DNA from: Rhodococcus rhodnii
Lineage (GTDB): Bacteria; Actinomycetota; Actinomycetes; Mycobacteriales; Pseudonocardiaceae
Reading direction: 5' to 3'
Assembly (NCBI GenBank): GCA_000720375.1
Contig: JOAA01000002.1
Span: 499,223-563,222, forward strand
DNA: 64,000 nt
Position numbers and translations under genes: made by a program. The notes beneath the pieces were generated by a model. The model was not told the origin of the DNA. It saw only the letters and a program-made list of their open reading frames with translations, and searched no databases. Shown in pieces: positions 35,637-44,710 of the stretch (position 1 is the first letter of the stretch; each line of letters begins with the position of its first letter).

Positions 35637-36206
35637 TCAGGACAGAACCAGGGTTCCGGTGATCGTGTCGAAGAGCTCGAACAAGCCGTCCGCCTCGGCG
35701 ATGTTCGGGCTTGTCCCGGTCACCACGAGCACCTGGCTGGAGCTCGGCACCTTTACGACTGTGTGCATGACAGCGCATCGCATGGTCAGTCCATCCATTG
35801 TCACGTCTTGTATTCCGTGCACCCGTCCGACTGTGCCGATGCCTTGAAGTTGCGCTGTGGTCACCCTGCTCCACGTGTCCACACCAGACTCCGGCTCGGC
35901 TGCCATCAGCGCGCGCAGAATGTCGCCACCGCTCGGCGGAGTGACAACAGAAATCACCACTGTCGCGACGAGTGGACCATCCTCGTAGAGCTCGAATGTC
36001 CCGCCGGCGTGCAGGGCGCCCGAGTGGCGGGCGTGCCTGACCGCCCGGCGCACTGATTCGGTGAACTGGCCGATGATCTGTTCGTCGATGCCGGCCTGGG
36101 TGTACTGGTCCCAAACCTGCCCTGCGACAGTGTTCTCACTGGTTTCGTCGGCGATGGACAGGTCGTACCAGTGGTCTGGCAACGTCATCTGGAATGATGT
36201 GCTCAT
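35637..36206 (-). CDS. Hypothetical protein in the secretion/toxin locus
   Basis: 189 residues, soluble, no signal peptide. Sequence is alpha/beta (FELYEDGPLVATVVISVV, MRCAVMHTVVKVPSSSQVLV, ADGLFELFDTITGTLVLS). It starts with ATG overlapping the stop of the upstream small helical gene, so the two are cotranslated. I recognise no family. Position beside the RHS toxin and coupling to a WXG-like protein make an export-accessory or immunity role possible. Confidence 0.72.
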   Translation of the reverse strand: MSTSFQMTLPDHWYDLSIADETSENTVAGQVWDQYTQAGIDEQIIGQFTESVRRAVRHARHSGALHAGGTFELYEDGPLVATVVISVVTPPSGGDILRALMAAEPESGVDTWSRVTTAQLQGIGTVGRVHGIQDVTMDGLTMRCAVMHTVVKVPSSSQVLVVTGTSPNIAEADGLFELFDTITGTLVLS

Positions 36207-36502
36207 TGGCCATTCTCGCCTTCGGTGAGAGCGTTCACGGTCTGTTCATCGGTTTGCTGGAAGGCGTCCGCGACGGCACGGCTTGCGTCGCGCAGGCCGT
36301 CGAGGTCGCGGCCCAGCACGTATCTGCCGTCGCCCCACGCTTTTTCGAAGTCCCATGCCGCGGTCTCCAACTTCTGGTCCGCCAGTGCCTCGACCACGTC
36401 ACCCATCGACTTCACCAGGTCGCTGCCCATCAGATCCTTGGTGCGCTGCAGCAGATCGGCCACGCGCCGCAGCTCGTCGGCCGGTATCTCAATCAGGCTC
36501 AT
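36203..36502 (-). CDS. Small helical protein, WXG100/ESX-like
   Basis: 99 residues from ATG 36502 (MSLIEIPADELRRVADLLQR). Almost entirely helical with heptad-like pattern, and AWDFEKAWGDGRYVLGRDLD in the middle. Size and helical make-up fit the small partner proteins of type VII-exported toxins. The frame is open further upstream but that would overlap the toxin start. It is divergent from the RHS gene with ~85 bp between, so the two share a promoter region. Likely role: export chaperone or partner for the toxin; an alternative is a regulator. Confidence 0.72.
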   Translation of the reverse strand: MSLIEIPADELRRVADLLQRTKDLMGSDLVKSMGDVVEALADQKLETAAWDFEKAWGDGRYVLGRDLDGLRDASRAVADAFQQTDEQTVNALTEGENGQ

Positions 36503-36587
36503 GACGCATGCACGGATGGTGAACCGATCCGGTTCGAAACACGTGTCTGCCGCGATTCCTAGACACCGCAGGGGAGGAGTGGACGTC

Positions 36588-39500
36588 ATGACACGTCCCG
36601 CAGCAGGCGAATGGGCGCCGCTCGATCTGGACGAGGATCCGGTGCCCGGTGATCCGGGCGCGCTCACCCAGTTGCGTACGGCCTATCAGGACCTCGCCTC
36701 GACCACTCGCGAGGCGTTCCAGTTGCTCACGTCGGGCAGCAGTATCGAAGGCGGCCAAGGCAAAGCCATGGCGGCCTACCGGGAGTTGCTCGGTGAAGTC
36801 CCGCGGCGACTGGACGTGATGGCTAGCTCTTACGGCCAGGCGGCGGAGGCTTACGCGCGCTACCAGCCCGCACTTGAAGAGGCGCAGTCGATGTCGCTGA
36901 ATGCCTTGAACCAAGCCCGCCAGGCTTCACAGGACAAGGCTGCCGCGACGGCGTCCGCGGCTGTGGCACAGGCCGCGTTGGCCGCGGCGACCGGTGATGC
37001 GGCGACTCTGGCGCAAGACGACGTGACTGCCGCCGCGGGCAAGCAATCCGCCGCACAGCAGGAACTGGATCAGGCGAAGTCGTTGCTGAACCAGGCGATC
37101 GCGATGCGGGACCAGGCAGCGGCGTCCGCCCGGGACGTGTTGAACAGCCTGGCCGACGACGCGCCGCAACGGTCGATCTGGGAGAAGATCGGCGACGCGT
37201 TCCGGGACTTCTTCGAGTTCCTGATCAGCGCGGTGACCGAGTGGATCGTCACGGTCCTTGACGTACTGGCCACATTGGCCTCGTTCATCTTCCCGCCGCT
37301 GGGCATGGCGATCGGCCTGCTCTCGTCGGGTATCGAGATCGCCGCCGCCGCGCTGAAGGGTGACATGGCAAGCCTCGGCATCGCGCTCGCCGGTCTGGCG
37401 CTGGGGTTCATCCCCGGCGGCAAACTGATGAAACACGCCATCAAGCTCGGCAAAGGCCTCGGTGGCTCGGTCAAGTCCGGAATCGGCAACGCGATCAGCT
37501 CGGTCGGCGGCGCAGGCCGCAACATCGGCGGCAAGATTCCGCCACCTAAGTCCGTCCAACCGCCGCCCGTCAACAAAGGCATCCGTGGCGCGAATGTGCC
37601 AGCCAGGGCCAACGCTCAGCCGAAGAAGGACGTCAAGGCCATCATCGACCCGATCGAGGTGGCGACCGGCCGGATGGTGGCCCCGCAGACCGATCTGGAG
37701 TTCGCCGGTTCGCTGCCGTTGGTATTCACGCGCACGCACCTGTCGTCCTACCGGATCGGCCGGTGGTTCGGTCCATCTTGGTCATCCACATTGGATCAAC
37801 GGATCGAGGCCGACGACCGAGGCGTCTCGTTCGCGGCTGAAGACGCGACGATGCTGAACTACCCGGATCCCGGTAACGGTGTGGTGTTCCCGCATGAGGG
37901 CCCGCGGTGGCCGCTCACCCGTACCGATGACGGTGGCTACGCGATCATGATTCCGGAAGACGAAAAACTCCTCTACTTCGCCCCGAGTGACCACAGTGCA
38001 CATCCGATCAGCGCTGTGTTGAGCGGCTCAGGCGACCGGATCGACTTCCAGTACTCCGAAGACGGCACGATCACCGGGATATCGCACTCTGGCGGATACG
38101 AGCTGACGGTCGGCACGCACGAAGGCCTGGTCACCGACCTGTGCCTGGCAGATGGCACGCTGGTGGTCGAATACCGGTACGCAGGCGACAAGCTGATCGA
38201 GGTCGTCACGCCCGAAAGTGAACCACTGCGGTTCTCATACGACGACGCAGGACGGATCGTGCGATGGGACGACCGCAATGGCATGTGGTACGAGTACGTC
38301 TACGACTCACAGGACAGATGCGTCGAGACCCGGGGAGCAGGCGGCTACCTCAGTGCGAGGTTCGAATACGCCGACCTCGTCACCCGAGTGACGGACTCGT
38401 TGGGCCACACCAAGACGTTCCACATGAACGACGCGTTCCAGGTCGTGCGCGAGATCGACCCGCTCGGCGGCGTGATCGAGTCCGAATGGGACCGTTACGA
38501 CAGGCTGCTCGCGCGCACGGACCAACTCGGCAACACCACGCGGTATGTCTACGACGAGGAAGGCAACCTGCTCACAGTCACCGCGCCCGACGGCTCGCAA
38601 ACACTGACGGAGTACCTGAGTCCGACTCGTCCGACGCGCAGGATCGAGCCAGACGGTGCCGAATGGCGCTACGACTACGACTCACGCTGGAACCTGATCG
38701 CGGCGACCGACCCAACAGGTGCACGCACGACCTTCACCCACGACGAAGCAGGTCGTCCAGTCACCGTCACGGACGCGGTAGGTGCGGTTAGTCTGATCGA
38801 CTACAACCCCGCCGGGCTGCCAGTGCAGATCACCGACCCACTCGGAGCCAGGAACACCTACACCTACGACGCCTTTGGTCGCATTGAGACGGTCACCAAC
38901 ACGTTCGGGGATGTCACACGGCTGTCCTGGGCCGCGAATGGGGAGATCGCTGAGATCGTGGAGCCGGACGGCAGCATCCGGCGATGGACCTTCGACGGCG
39001 AGGGCAACCTGCGGGAGAGCGTTGACGCGCAAGGACAAGTGACGCGGGCTGAAATTGGGCACTTCGACCTGCCAGCCGCCGAAATCGCACCACAGACTGG
39101 CCGGACCGAGTATGCGTACGACACCGAATTGCGGCTGACATCGGTGACGAACGCACGTGGGCAGATCTGGCGATACGAGTACGACGCCGCGGGAAACCTG
39201 ATCCGCGAGATCGACTTCGACAACCGCGAGCTCCGGTACATAGTGGACGCGGCAGGCCGGATGGTCGAGCGGACCAACGCATCCGGCCAGACCGTGCAGA
39301 TCGCGTGGGACGAAAACGGCAGGCTGGCGCGGGTCGGCGACACCACGTATTCCTACGACGCCGTAGGTCGGCTGATTCGGGCTGTCGGTCCACACGCTGA
39401 CCTCGCGATGAGCTACGACGCGTTAGGCCGGGTACTCACCGAAACGGTCAACGGCCGCACCGTTGCCAACGGCTACGACCCGGCGGGAAGGCGCATCCAT

Positions 39501-41363
39501 CGCCGCACGCCGTCCGGAGCGGAAAGCGGCTGGAAGTACAACGAAGCCGGTCAGCCGACTGCCCTGCACGTGGCCGGGCGGGTCATCAGGTTCGGCTACG
39601 ACATGGCCGGCCGGGAGATCGGCCGCGCGGTGGGCGGCCTGCGAGTCGCCCAGACTTGGGACGCGGGCAACCGGATCAGCAGCCAGATGGTGTTCAACGG
39701 CTCGCCGAGCGCCCTCCAGAGCAGGAAATACACCTACCGTGAGGACGGCACGCTCACCTCGGTTGACGACTTGCTGCGTGGCGTCCGTCAGTACGAAGTA
39801 GACGGTCCTGGCCGCGTTACCGCGGTACTCGGCGAGAACTGGACTGAGCGCTATTCCTATGACGAGGCAGGCGCACTGGTGAACGACACCAGTGACCGTG
39901 ACTACGACGCCGACGGCCGGTTGGTGCAGCGCCGCGAAGGTCCGCGAGTGTGGCGCTACAAGTGGGACGGTCTCGACCGGCTGGTCGCTGTCATCACACC
40001 GGAACGTGACCATTGGCAGTACCACTACGACGGCCTAGGCAGGCGGATCGCGAAGCAGCGCGTGACCATGGATGGCGTCGAGATCATCGAGCGGATCGAG
40101 TTCGCTTGGGATGGCAGCGAAATCGTCGAGGAGTCGGCGAACGACACAGTCACTGTCTGGGACTGGCAGCCGGGTGCGTATCAACCGATCAGCCAGGTCG
40201 AGCGGTCCGGGGCACAGGATTGGCCGGCCGCCCGGTTCCGTGCGATCGTCACCGATCTCGTCGGTATGCCGACTGAACTGGTGGACGAGCACGGCCGGAT
40301 CAGTTGGACTGCGAACAACACGTTGTGGGGCAACGGAACCGAAACCACCGATGGGACCCCGCTGCGGTTTCCCGGGCAGTACCACGATCAGGAAACCGGG
40401 CTGTACTACAACTTCCACCGGTACTACGACCCGTCGATCGGCCGGTACGTGTCCAACGACCCGCTCGGTCTCGCACCAGCCCTTGACCCGCATGGCTACG
40501 TGCTCAACCCGACCGCGCTGATCGACCCGCTCGGCCTCGCGCCGTGCGGGACCGACAAATTCCGCGGCATGAAGACGGACGTCAACCTGCGGCCCGACGG
40601 AACGATCACTTCGGTCAAGGTCAAGGGCAGGCCACCGACCAACGTGCGCGGCAAGCAAGGCGACCACGGCACGCCGTTCGTGTCGATGACGCACATGGGC
40701 GAGAACGCGGTCAAGAACAAGACTCCTGCGCAGGCGATCCTGGCTCAGCGCGACTTGTTGACCCGCCTTGAGCAGTATCCGGGTTTCACCAAGCCGCCGC
40801 AGAACATGCGCGGGCCGTTCGACAACGCCGCCAAGCACATCAACGACGACATCGACAACGTGGTGAAGTCGGGCAACGTCACCGCCAGCGATGTGGCGCG
40901 GATCAACAACAAGCTGCTTGACCTGCGTAACAACTTCAACTTCACGGCGGTGGGCAACAAGGTGAGCACCGGCGGGCACAACGAGGCGAACCTCGCCGGG
41001 GCGTTGCAGCAGGGCGAGACGATCTTGAGCAGTGGCAAGGTTCTGCCACCGAACCACGGTCTGCTGGACAAGCCGTGGGCGATGTTCGACGCCAAGGGGA
41101 TGGGCAACAAGCTGAACACCGACGTGCTGCGACAGCACATGATGTCCATGCAGGACGCGTACCCCAAGCTGTTCGGGCCGGGCGGCCAGTTCAGCCGCAA
41201 CGACCTCATCGACCAGCTGGAACGCACCAACCAGGTGCCCGCCAACATGATCAAGGAACTGCGCGACGATCCCGTGCCGGGCAATTCCCAGCTCGGTGAC
41301 AAGCGACCCGCGGGCGCCGAAGGGTCGATCGCGGACAGCGTCAAGCGCCGCCGTCGGGAGTGA
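36588..41363 (+). CDS. RHS-repeat polymorphic toxin with type VII-like N-terminus
   Basis: 1591 residues from ATG 36588, with GGGGAGGAG upstream. Residues 1-~200 are helical with coiled-coil (LTQLRTAYQDLASTTREAF, QSAAQQELDQAKSLLNQ), like WXG/LXG export domains. Two hydrophobic segments follow (~205-275). Then DPIEVATGRM opens the RHS shell, with about 25 YD repeats ending GRYVSNDPLGLAP. The final ~275 residues differ: NVRGKQGDHGTPFVSMTH, many Asn and Lys, and a tail with two basic clusters. This tip is presumably the toxin; I cannot assign an activity. RHS proteins enclose the toxin in a hollow shell. No clear immunity gene follows. Confidence 0.92.
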   Translation: MTRPAAGEWAPLDLDEDPVPGDPGALTQLRTAYQDLASTTREAFQLLTSGSSIEGGQGKAMAAYRELLGEVPRRLDVMASSYGQAAEAYARYQPALEEAQSMSLNALNQARQASQDKAAATASAAVAQAALAAATGDAATLAQDDVTAAAGKQSAAQQELDQAKSLLNQAIAMRDQAAASARDVLNSLADDAPQRSIWEKIGDAFRDFFEFLISAVTEWIVTVLDVLATLASFIFPPLGMAIGLLSSGIEIAAAALKGDMASLGIALAGLALGFIPGGKLMKHAIKLGKGLGGSVKSGIGNAISSVGGAGRNIGGKIPPPKSVQPPPVNKGIRGANVPARANAQPKKDVKAIIDPIEVATGRMVAPQTDLEFAGSLPLVFTRTHLSSYRIGRWFGPSWSSTLDQRIEADDRGVSFAAEDATMLNYPDPGNGVVFPHEGPRWPLTRTDDGGYAIMIPEDEKLLYFAPSDHSAHPISAVLSGSGDRIDFQYSEDGTITGISHSGGYELTVGTHEGLVTDLCLADGTLVVEYRYAGDKLIEVVTPESEPLRFSYDDAGRIVRWDDRNGMWYEYVYDSQDRCVETRGAGGYLSARFEYADLVTRVTDSLGHTKTFHMNDAFQVVREIDPLGGVIESEWDRYDRLLARTDQLGNTTRYVYDEEGNLLTVTAPDGSQTLTEYLSPTRPTRRIEPDGAEWRYDYDSRWNLIAATDPTGARTTFTHDEAGRPVTVTDAVGAVSLIDYNPAGLPVQITDPLGARNTYTYDAFGRIETVTNTFGDVTRLSWAANGEIAEIVEPDGSIRRWTFDGEGNLRESVDAQGQVTRAEIGHFDLPAAEIAPQTGRTEYAYDTELRLTSVTNARGQIWRYEYDAAGNLIREIDFDNRELRYIVDAAGRMVERTNASGQTVQIAWDENGRLARVGDTTYSYDAVGRLIRAVGPHADLAMSYDALGRVLTETVNGRTVANGYDPAGRRIHRRTPSGAESGWKYNEAGQPTALHVAGRVIRFGYDMAGREIGRAVGGLRVAQTWDAGNRISSQMVFNGSPSALQSRKYTYREDGTLTSVDDLLRGVRQYEVDGPGRVTAVLGENWTERYSYDEAGALVNDTSDRDYDADGRLVQRREGPRVWRYKWDGLDRLVAVITPERDHWQYHYDGLGRRIAKQRVTMDGVEIIERIEFAWDGSEIVEESANDTVTVWDWQPGAYQPISQVERSGAQDWPAARFRAIVTDLVGMPTELVDEHGRISWTANNTLWGNGTETTDGTPLRFPGQYHDQETGLYYNFHRYYDPSIGRYVSNDPLGLAPALDPHGYVLNPTALIDPLGLAPCGTDKFRGMKTDVNLRPDGTITSVKVKGRPPTNVRGKQGDHGTPFVSMTHMGENAVKNKTPAQAILAQRDLLTRLEQYPGFTKPPQNMRGPFDNAAKHINDDIDNVVKSGNVTASDVARINNKLLDLRNNFNFTAVGNKVSTGGHNEANLAGALQQGETILSSGKVLPPNHGLLDKPWAMFDAKGMGNKLNTDVLRQHMMSMQDAYPKLFGPGGQFSRNDLIDQLERTNQVPANMIKELRDDPVPGNSQLGDKRPAGAEGSIADSVKRRRRE

Positions 41364-41426
41364 ACCAGGCCGGCCCGAGATCCGTGTCGGGCGGGAACTG
41401 TCGTCCCACCAGTCAACGAGGTCGTC

Positions 41427-42725
41427 ATGTTTTCTCGGGTACTCGCCGCGTTCGTCCTGCTCCTGCTGGTCTTCGCGCCCGCGTCGGCACTGGCCGCCCA
41501 GGACCCGGTGCCGTACTACGTGGTGCCGGGCAGGCCGGGACAGCCGAGCGACAAGAACCTCTTCGAGGTGGCCGGGACGACGCTGGGCGACCCGAACCGC
41601 TGGCCGGAGATCTTCGAGCTGAACGTCGGGCGGGCGCAGCCGGACGGCAGCACGCTCGGCAATCCGGGTGAACTGCGGTCGGGCTGGACGTTGGTGCTGC
41701 CGAAGGACGCCCGATCCGGCGAGATCCGGATCGGGCCGCCCCCAACGGCACCGCCACCCCAACCACCGGTGACCACATCAGCTGCCGCTCCACAGGAGAC
41801 AGTCTTCGGTCTGACCCCGGCGCTGGCACTGGCGATCGGCGGCGGTGTACTGCTTCCGGCGATCGGCATCGTCACGGTGCTGCTGGTCCGCGGCCGTCGC
41901 CGTAAGCCGGTGCGTAAACCCGTTGTTGTGGAACGGAACAACCAGATTCCAGTGGTGCTTGATCGGGCGCTGCGGCACATTGCCGCGACAGGTAGCTCCT
42001 TGCCGTCGATGTACGCGGCGGTCGTCGGCCCCGATCGGTTGTCGCTTCGGCTGACACCGCCGCTCGCTCAGGCACCACATCCCTGGCGAGTCAAGGAAGA
42101 CGGCGCGGTGTGGGAAGCGCCGATCTGGCAACTGGACACGACCACACCGGACGGTCCGGCTCCGTTTCCCCTGCTGGCCAACGTGGGCACGATCGGCGGC
42201 GAACATACGTCGGTGAACCTCGGCCGTGCTCCGGGAATTGTGGCGATTACCGGCCAACCCGAAGACGTCGAAACGGCCACCATGGCCATGCTGACACAGA
42301 TCGCGACCAACCCAGGCGCAGCGGGAATCGCAATCACCGTCGTCGGTCCACCGCCGCGCGTACAACTCCCGCCCGGACGTGTCCACATTGCTCGAACGAT
42401 CGGTGAAGTCGTTGGTGCGGCTGGCATGCCAGTTCCGGACGTGACAGGAATGCTGTCCGTGTGGGGTGGGCCTGGCGGACTGCCGGACTCCGTGGATGGT
42501 CGCCTGGTGGTTGTGACAAGCCCGCTCTCGCCGCCTGATCTGCAGTTGCTGGCCGAGTTCGCGGTGCGGTCGGGAAACTCGGGAGCTGTGCTCGTCGCCG
42601 GGGATGTTCCCGCGGCGGCATGGCGGTTCGAGGCCGGTCCGGACGGCGCGGTGGACATCGGGGTACTCGGTCTGCGTCTGGATTCCGCGGACTTCGCGGC
42701 GAGCGTGAACCAGTCGGGTGTCTGA
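41427..42725 (+). CDS. Membrane protein with LysM-like external domain, type VII-associated
   Basis: 432 residues. A signal peptide (MFSRVLAAFVLLLLVFAPAS) precedes a LysM-like unit (PDKNLFEV-like AGTTLGDPNRWPEIFELNVG, LRSGWTLVLP). A Pro-rich linker and a membrane helix (LALAIGGGVLLPAIGIVTVL) follow. The last ~270 residues are cytoplasmic and structured (VGTIGGEHTSVNLGRAPGIV). LysM domains bind peptidoglycan. Placed after the toxin and with the motor upstream, it may anchor or position the secretion apparatus at the wall, standing in for missing Ecc components. That role is inferred. Confidence 0.82.
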   Translation: MFSRVLAAFVLLLLVFAPASALAAQDPVPYYVVPGRPGQPSDKNLFEVAGTTLGDPNRWPEIFELNVGRAQPDGSTLGNPGELRSGWTLVLPKDARSGEIRIGPPPTAPPPQPPVTTSAAAPQETVFGLTPALALAIGGGVLLPAIGIVTVLLVRGRRRKPVRKPVVVERNNQIPVVLDRALRHIAATGSSLPSMYAAVVGPDRLSLRLTPPLAQAPHPWRVKEDGAVWEAPIWQLDTTTPDGPAPFPLLANVGTIGGEHTSVNLGRAPGIVAITGQPEDVETATMAMLTQIATNPGAAGIAITVVGPPPRVQLPPGRVHIARTIGEVVGAAGMPVPDVTGMLSVWGGPGGLPDSVDGRLVVVTSPLSPPDLQLLAEFAVRSGNSGAVLVAGDVPAAAWRFEAGPDGAVDIGVLGLRLDSADFAASVNQSGV

Positions 42726-42767
42726 TCCGTGTCAGGCGGGACGTGCGACCGGGGAAGGAAAGGGCCA

Positions 42768-43295
42768 ATGTGGACGAAGACATGGATGAGCGGCCTTGCT
42801 CTGGCAAGCATCGCCGCACTGGCGGGGTGTGGCCAGCAGACCGCAGGCGTGCCACTGGCCAGTGACGCCGCCGCGCTCGAAGAGACGCTCGGTCAGCGCA
42901 GTGACGAAGGTGGGTACTGGCCGAAGTCGGTGCAGTTGGGCCAGAACCCGACGCTCGGCGCGGTCGTGCTGGACGGCCGCGGGTTCACGCTTTACAGGTT
43001 CGACAAGGACTCTGACGCGCCACCGAAGTCCACATGCGAGGGTGCGTGCGCCCGGCAGTGGCCACCGGTGCTGGCGAACGAGAAGATCACGTTCCAGAAC
43101 CTGAGCCCGTCCGAGATCGGTGTGCTCAACCGCAGGGACGGCACGCAACAGGTGACCATCGGCGGCCGTCCGGTTTACCGCTACGTCAAGGACATCGTGC
43201 CCGGCCAGACCAACGGCCAAGGAGCAGGCAAAACGTGGTTCGCCGTCGCGCCGGACGGCTCGAAAGCCGGGCAGAAAGCCAACAGTGGCAACTAA
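42768..43295 (+). CDS. Secreted-repeat lipoprotein (PF03640-like), short paralogue
   Basis: 175 residues from ATG 42768, with GGGGAAGGAAAGGG upstream; a GTG at 42729 lies before that site. Lipobox LAGC (IAALAGCGQQTAG). Two repeats: LDGRGFTLYRFDKDSDAPPK with CEGACARQWPPVL, and QQVTIGGRPVYRYVKD, NGQGAGKTWFAVAPDG. These match the lipoprotein at 28693 closely in order. Such genes are often next to ECF sigma/anti-sigma pairs, as here, and may be their target. Confidence 0.9.
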   Translation: MWTKTWMSGLALASIAALAGCGQQTAGVPLASDAAALEETLGQRSDEGGYWPKSVQLGQNPTLGAVVLDGRGFTLYRFDKDSDAPPKSTCEGACARQWPPVLANEKITFQNLSPSEIGVLNRRDGTQQVTIGGRPVYRYVKDIVPGQTNGQGAGKTWFAVAPDGSKAGQKANSGN

Positions 43296-43421
43296 TCGCC
43301 ACTTGCCGTGCCCGTGAGCGGCGTCACGTATCCAGTGCCATCGGCGGTGATCCGAACAGGGCACCGCATCCGTGTTCATGAGGGGAACTCCCGGGCAACG
43401 GGAGTCGTGGAGGTGTAACGG

Positions 43422-43955
43422 ATGACTCGTCATCGGCAAGTCGCCGACGAGGCGTTGATCCGGACGTTGTTCGCCGAGCACGGCCGCGCCATGCTCGCCT
43501 ACGCGACCAGGCTGACCGGCGAACGCGCGGCGGCCGAAGACGTCGTGCAGGAGGCGTTGATCAAAGCGTGGCGCAACCCGGACGTCCTGGTCAACGGCAA
43601 GGGTTCGGTGCGGGGCTGGCTGCTCACGGTAGTGCGCAACATCATCACCGACAAGGTGCGGGCCCGCAACGCCCGGCCGAAAGAGGTGGCCGAGTCGCCG
43701 ACCGCCGTGCCGATCGAGCGTGATCACGCCGACAAGGTGGTCACCTCGATGGTGGTGCTGGACGCCCTCGAGAAGTTGCCGGACGTGCACCGATCCGTGC
43801 TCGTGGAGATCTACGTGCGAGGACAGAACATCAACGAGACAGCGGAAACCCTGGGCATCCCGCCAGGCACCGTGAAGTCGCGTTCGCACTACGCGTTGCG
43901 TGCGTTACGCGACCTGTTCTCCGCACGCGAGACAGGGATGGAAGGAGTGGCCTGA
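43422..43955 (+). CDS. ECF RNA polymerase sigma factor
   Basis: 177 residues, with GGAGGTG before the ATG. Region 2 is readable in LIRTLFAEHGRAMLAYATRL and AAAEDVVQEALIKAWRN. Region 4 is VHRSVLVEIYVRGQNINETA and GIPPGTVKSRSHYALRALRD. The type resembles SigL/SigK-like envelope factors. The anti-sigma gene begins three bases after the stop. Nearby likely regulon members are the lipoprotein upstream and the membrane protein downstream. Confidence 0.95.
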   Translation: MTRHRQVADEALIRTLFAEHGRAMLAYATRLTGERAAAEDVVQEALIKAWRNPDVLVNGKGSVRGWLLTVVRNIITDKVRARNARPKEVAESPTAVPIERDHADKVVTSMVVLDALEKLPDVHRSVLVEIYVRGQNINETAETLGIPPGTVKSRSHYALRALRDLFSARETGMEGVA

Positions 43956-43958
43956 GAA

Positions 43959-44639
43959 ATGTCCGAGCAACATGTGGACGTCGACGCCTACGTCGCTGGT
44001 CTGCTGGCGCCGAACCAGGCCGCCGGAGTCGAGCAGCACATCGACAGCTGCGAGGTGTGCCGGATGGACAGTGTTTCGCTGCGCGAGATGCGGGAGTTCC
44101 TTGGCGAAGTGCCGCCGGAAGCGATGCTGGAGGGCTACCCGGACGACGCGGACCTGGTCCTGCAGCGGGCTTTGCGTCAGGTGAGAACGGAGAAGACCGC
44201 GGCACGACGCCGCTCTCGATTTCTTACCGCCGCAGCCGCGGTCGTCGCCGCGGCGGCGTTGGTGACCGGTGGTGTCCTCGTCGGCCAGTCGACGACAAGC
44301 CAACCGGTCGCGGTCCCCACGGTGACGCAGCCGGAAGGTGTTCGATTCGCCAACTCGACCGACAGCGAAACCGGTGCGCGACTTGTCGTTCGGGTCACCC
44401 CGGCCGCGGGCTGGGCACGGGTGAACGCGGCGGTCAGCGGAATCCCCGCCGGGGAGCCGTGCCGGCTGATCGTGGTCAGCAAGGACGGCACCCGTGAATC
44501 GGCGGGCAGTTGGGTCGTGCCGGACAACGAATCCGGCGGCACGACCCTGGACGGCTCCGCGCTGATCCCCGCGAACGACATCACCACTGTGCTGGTCGAG
44601 ACCACGGACGGAAAGCGGTACGTCACCGCGAACATCTAG
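43959..44639 (+). CDS. Membrane anti-sigma factor with zinc-binding ZAS motif
   Basis: 226 residues. The N-terminal cytoplasmic domain has H-x3-C-x2-C (His 27, Cys 31, Cys 34; QHIDSCEVC), the zinc-associated anti-sigma signature. A membrane helix lies at about 86-106 (LTAAAAVVAAAALVTGGVLV). The C-terminal domain is extracytoplasmic (ARLVVRVTPAAGWARVNAAV). It should hold the upstream sigma factor until an envelope signal releases it. Confidence 0.92.
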   Translation: MSEQHVDVDAYVAGLLAPNQAAGVEQHIDSCEVCRMDSVSLREMREFLGEVPPEAMLEGYPDDADLVLQRALRQVRTEKTAARRRSRFLTAAAAVVAAAALVTGGVLVGQSTTSQPVAVPTVTQPEGVRFANSTDSETGARLVVRVTPAAGWARVNAAVSGIPAGEPCRLIVVSKDGTRESAGSWVVPDNESGGTTLDGSALIPANDITTVLVETTDGKRYVTANI

Positions 44640-44710
44640 CTTTCGAAACACGCGTGGTTTCACCCCAACACCGGCTGGGGCACGACACGATCTGACCCTA
44701 TGTTAGGCAC

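Noticed and set aside
40035..41762. 575-residue minus-strand frame under the RHS gene
   Set aside because: Shadow of the RHS coding strand; no domain and biased composition.
43388..43404. Terminator or attenuator hairpin before the sigma gene
   Set aside because: Only a 6-bp stem (CTCCCG/CGGGAG) close to the ribosome site; expected by chance in such GC-rich DNA.
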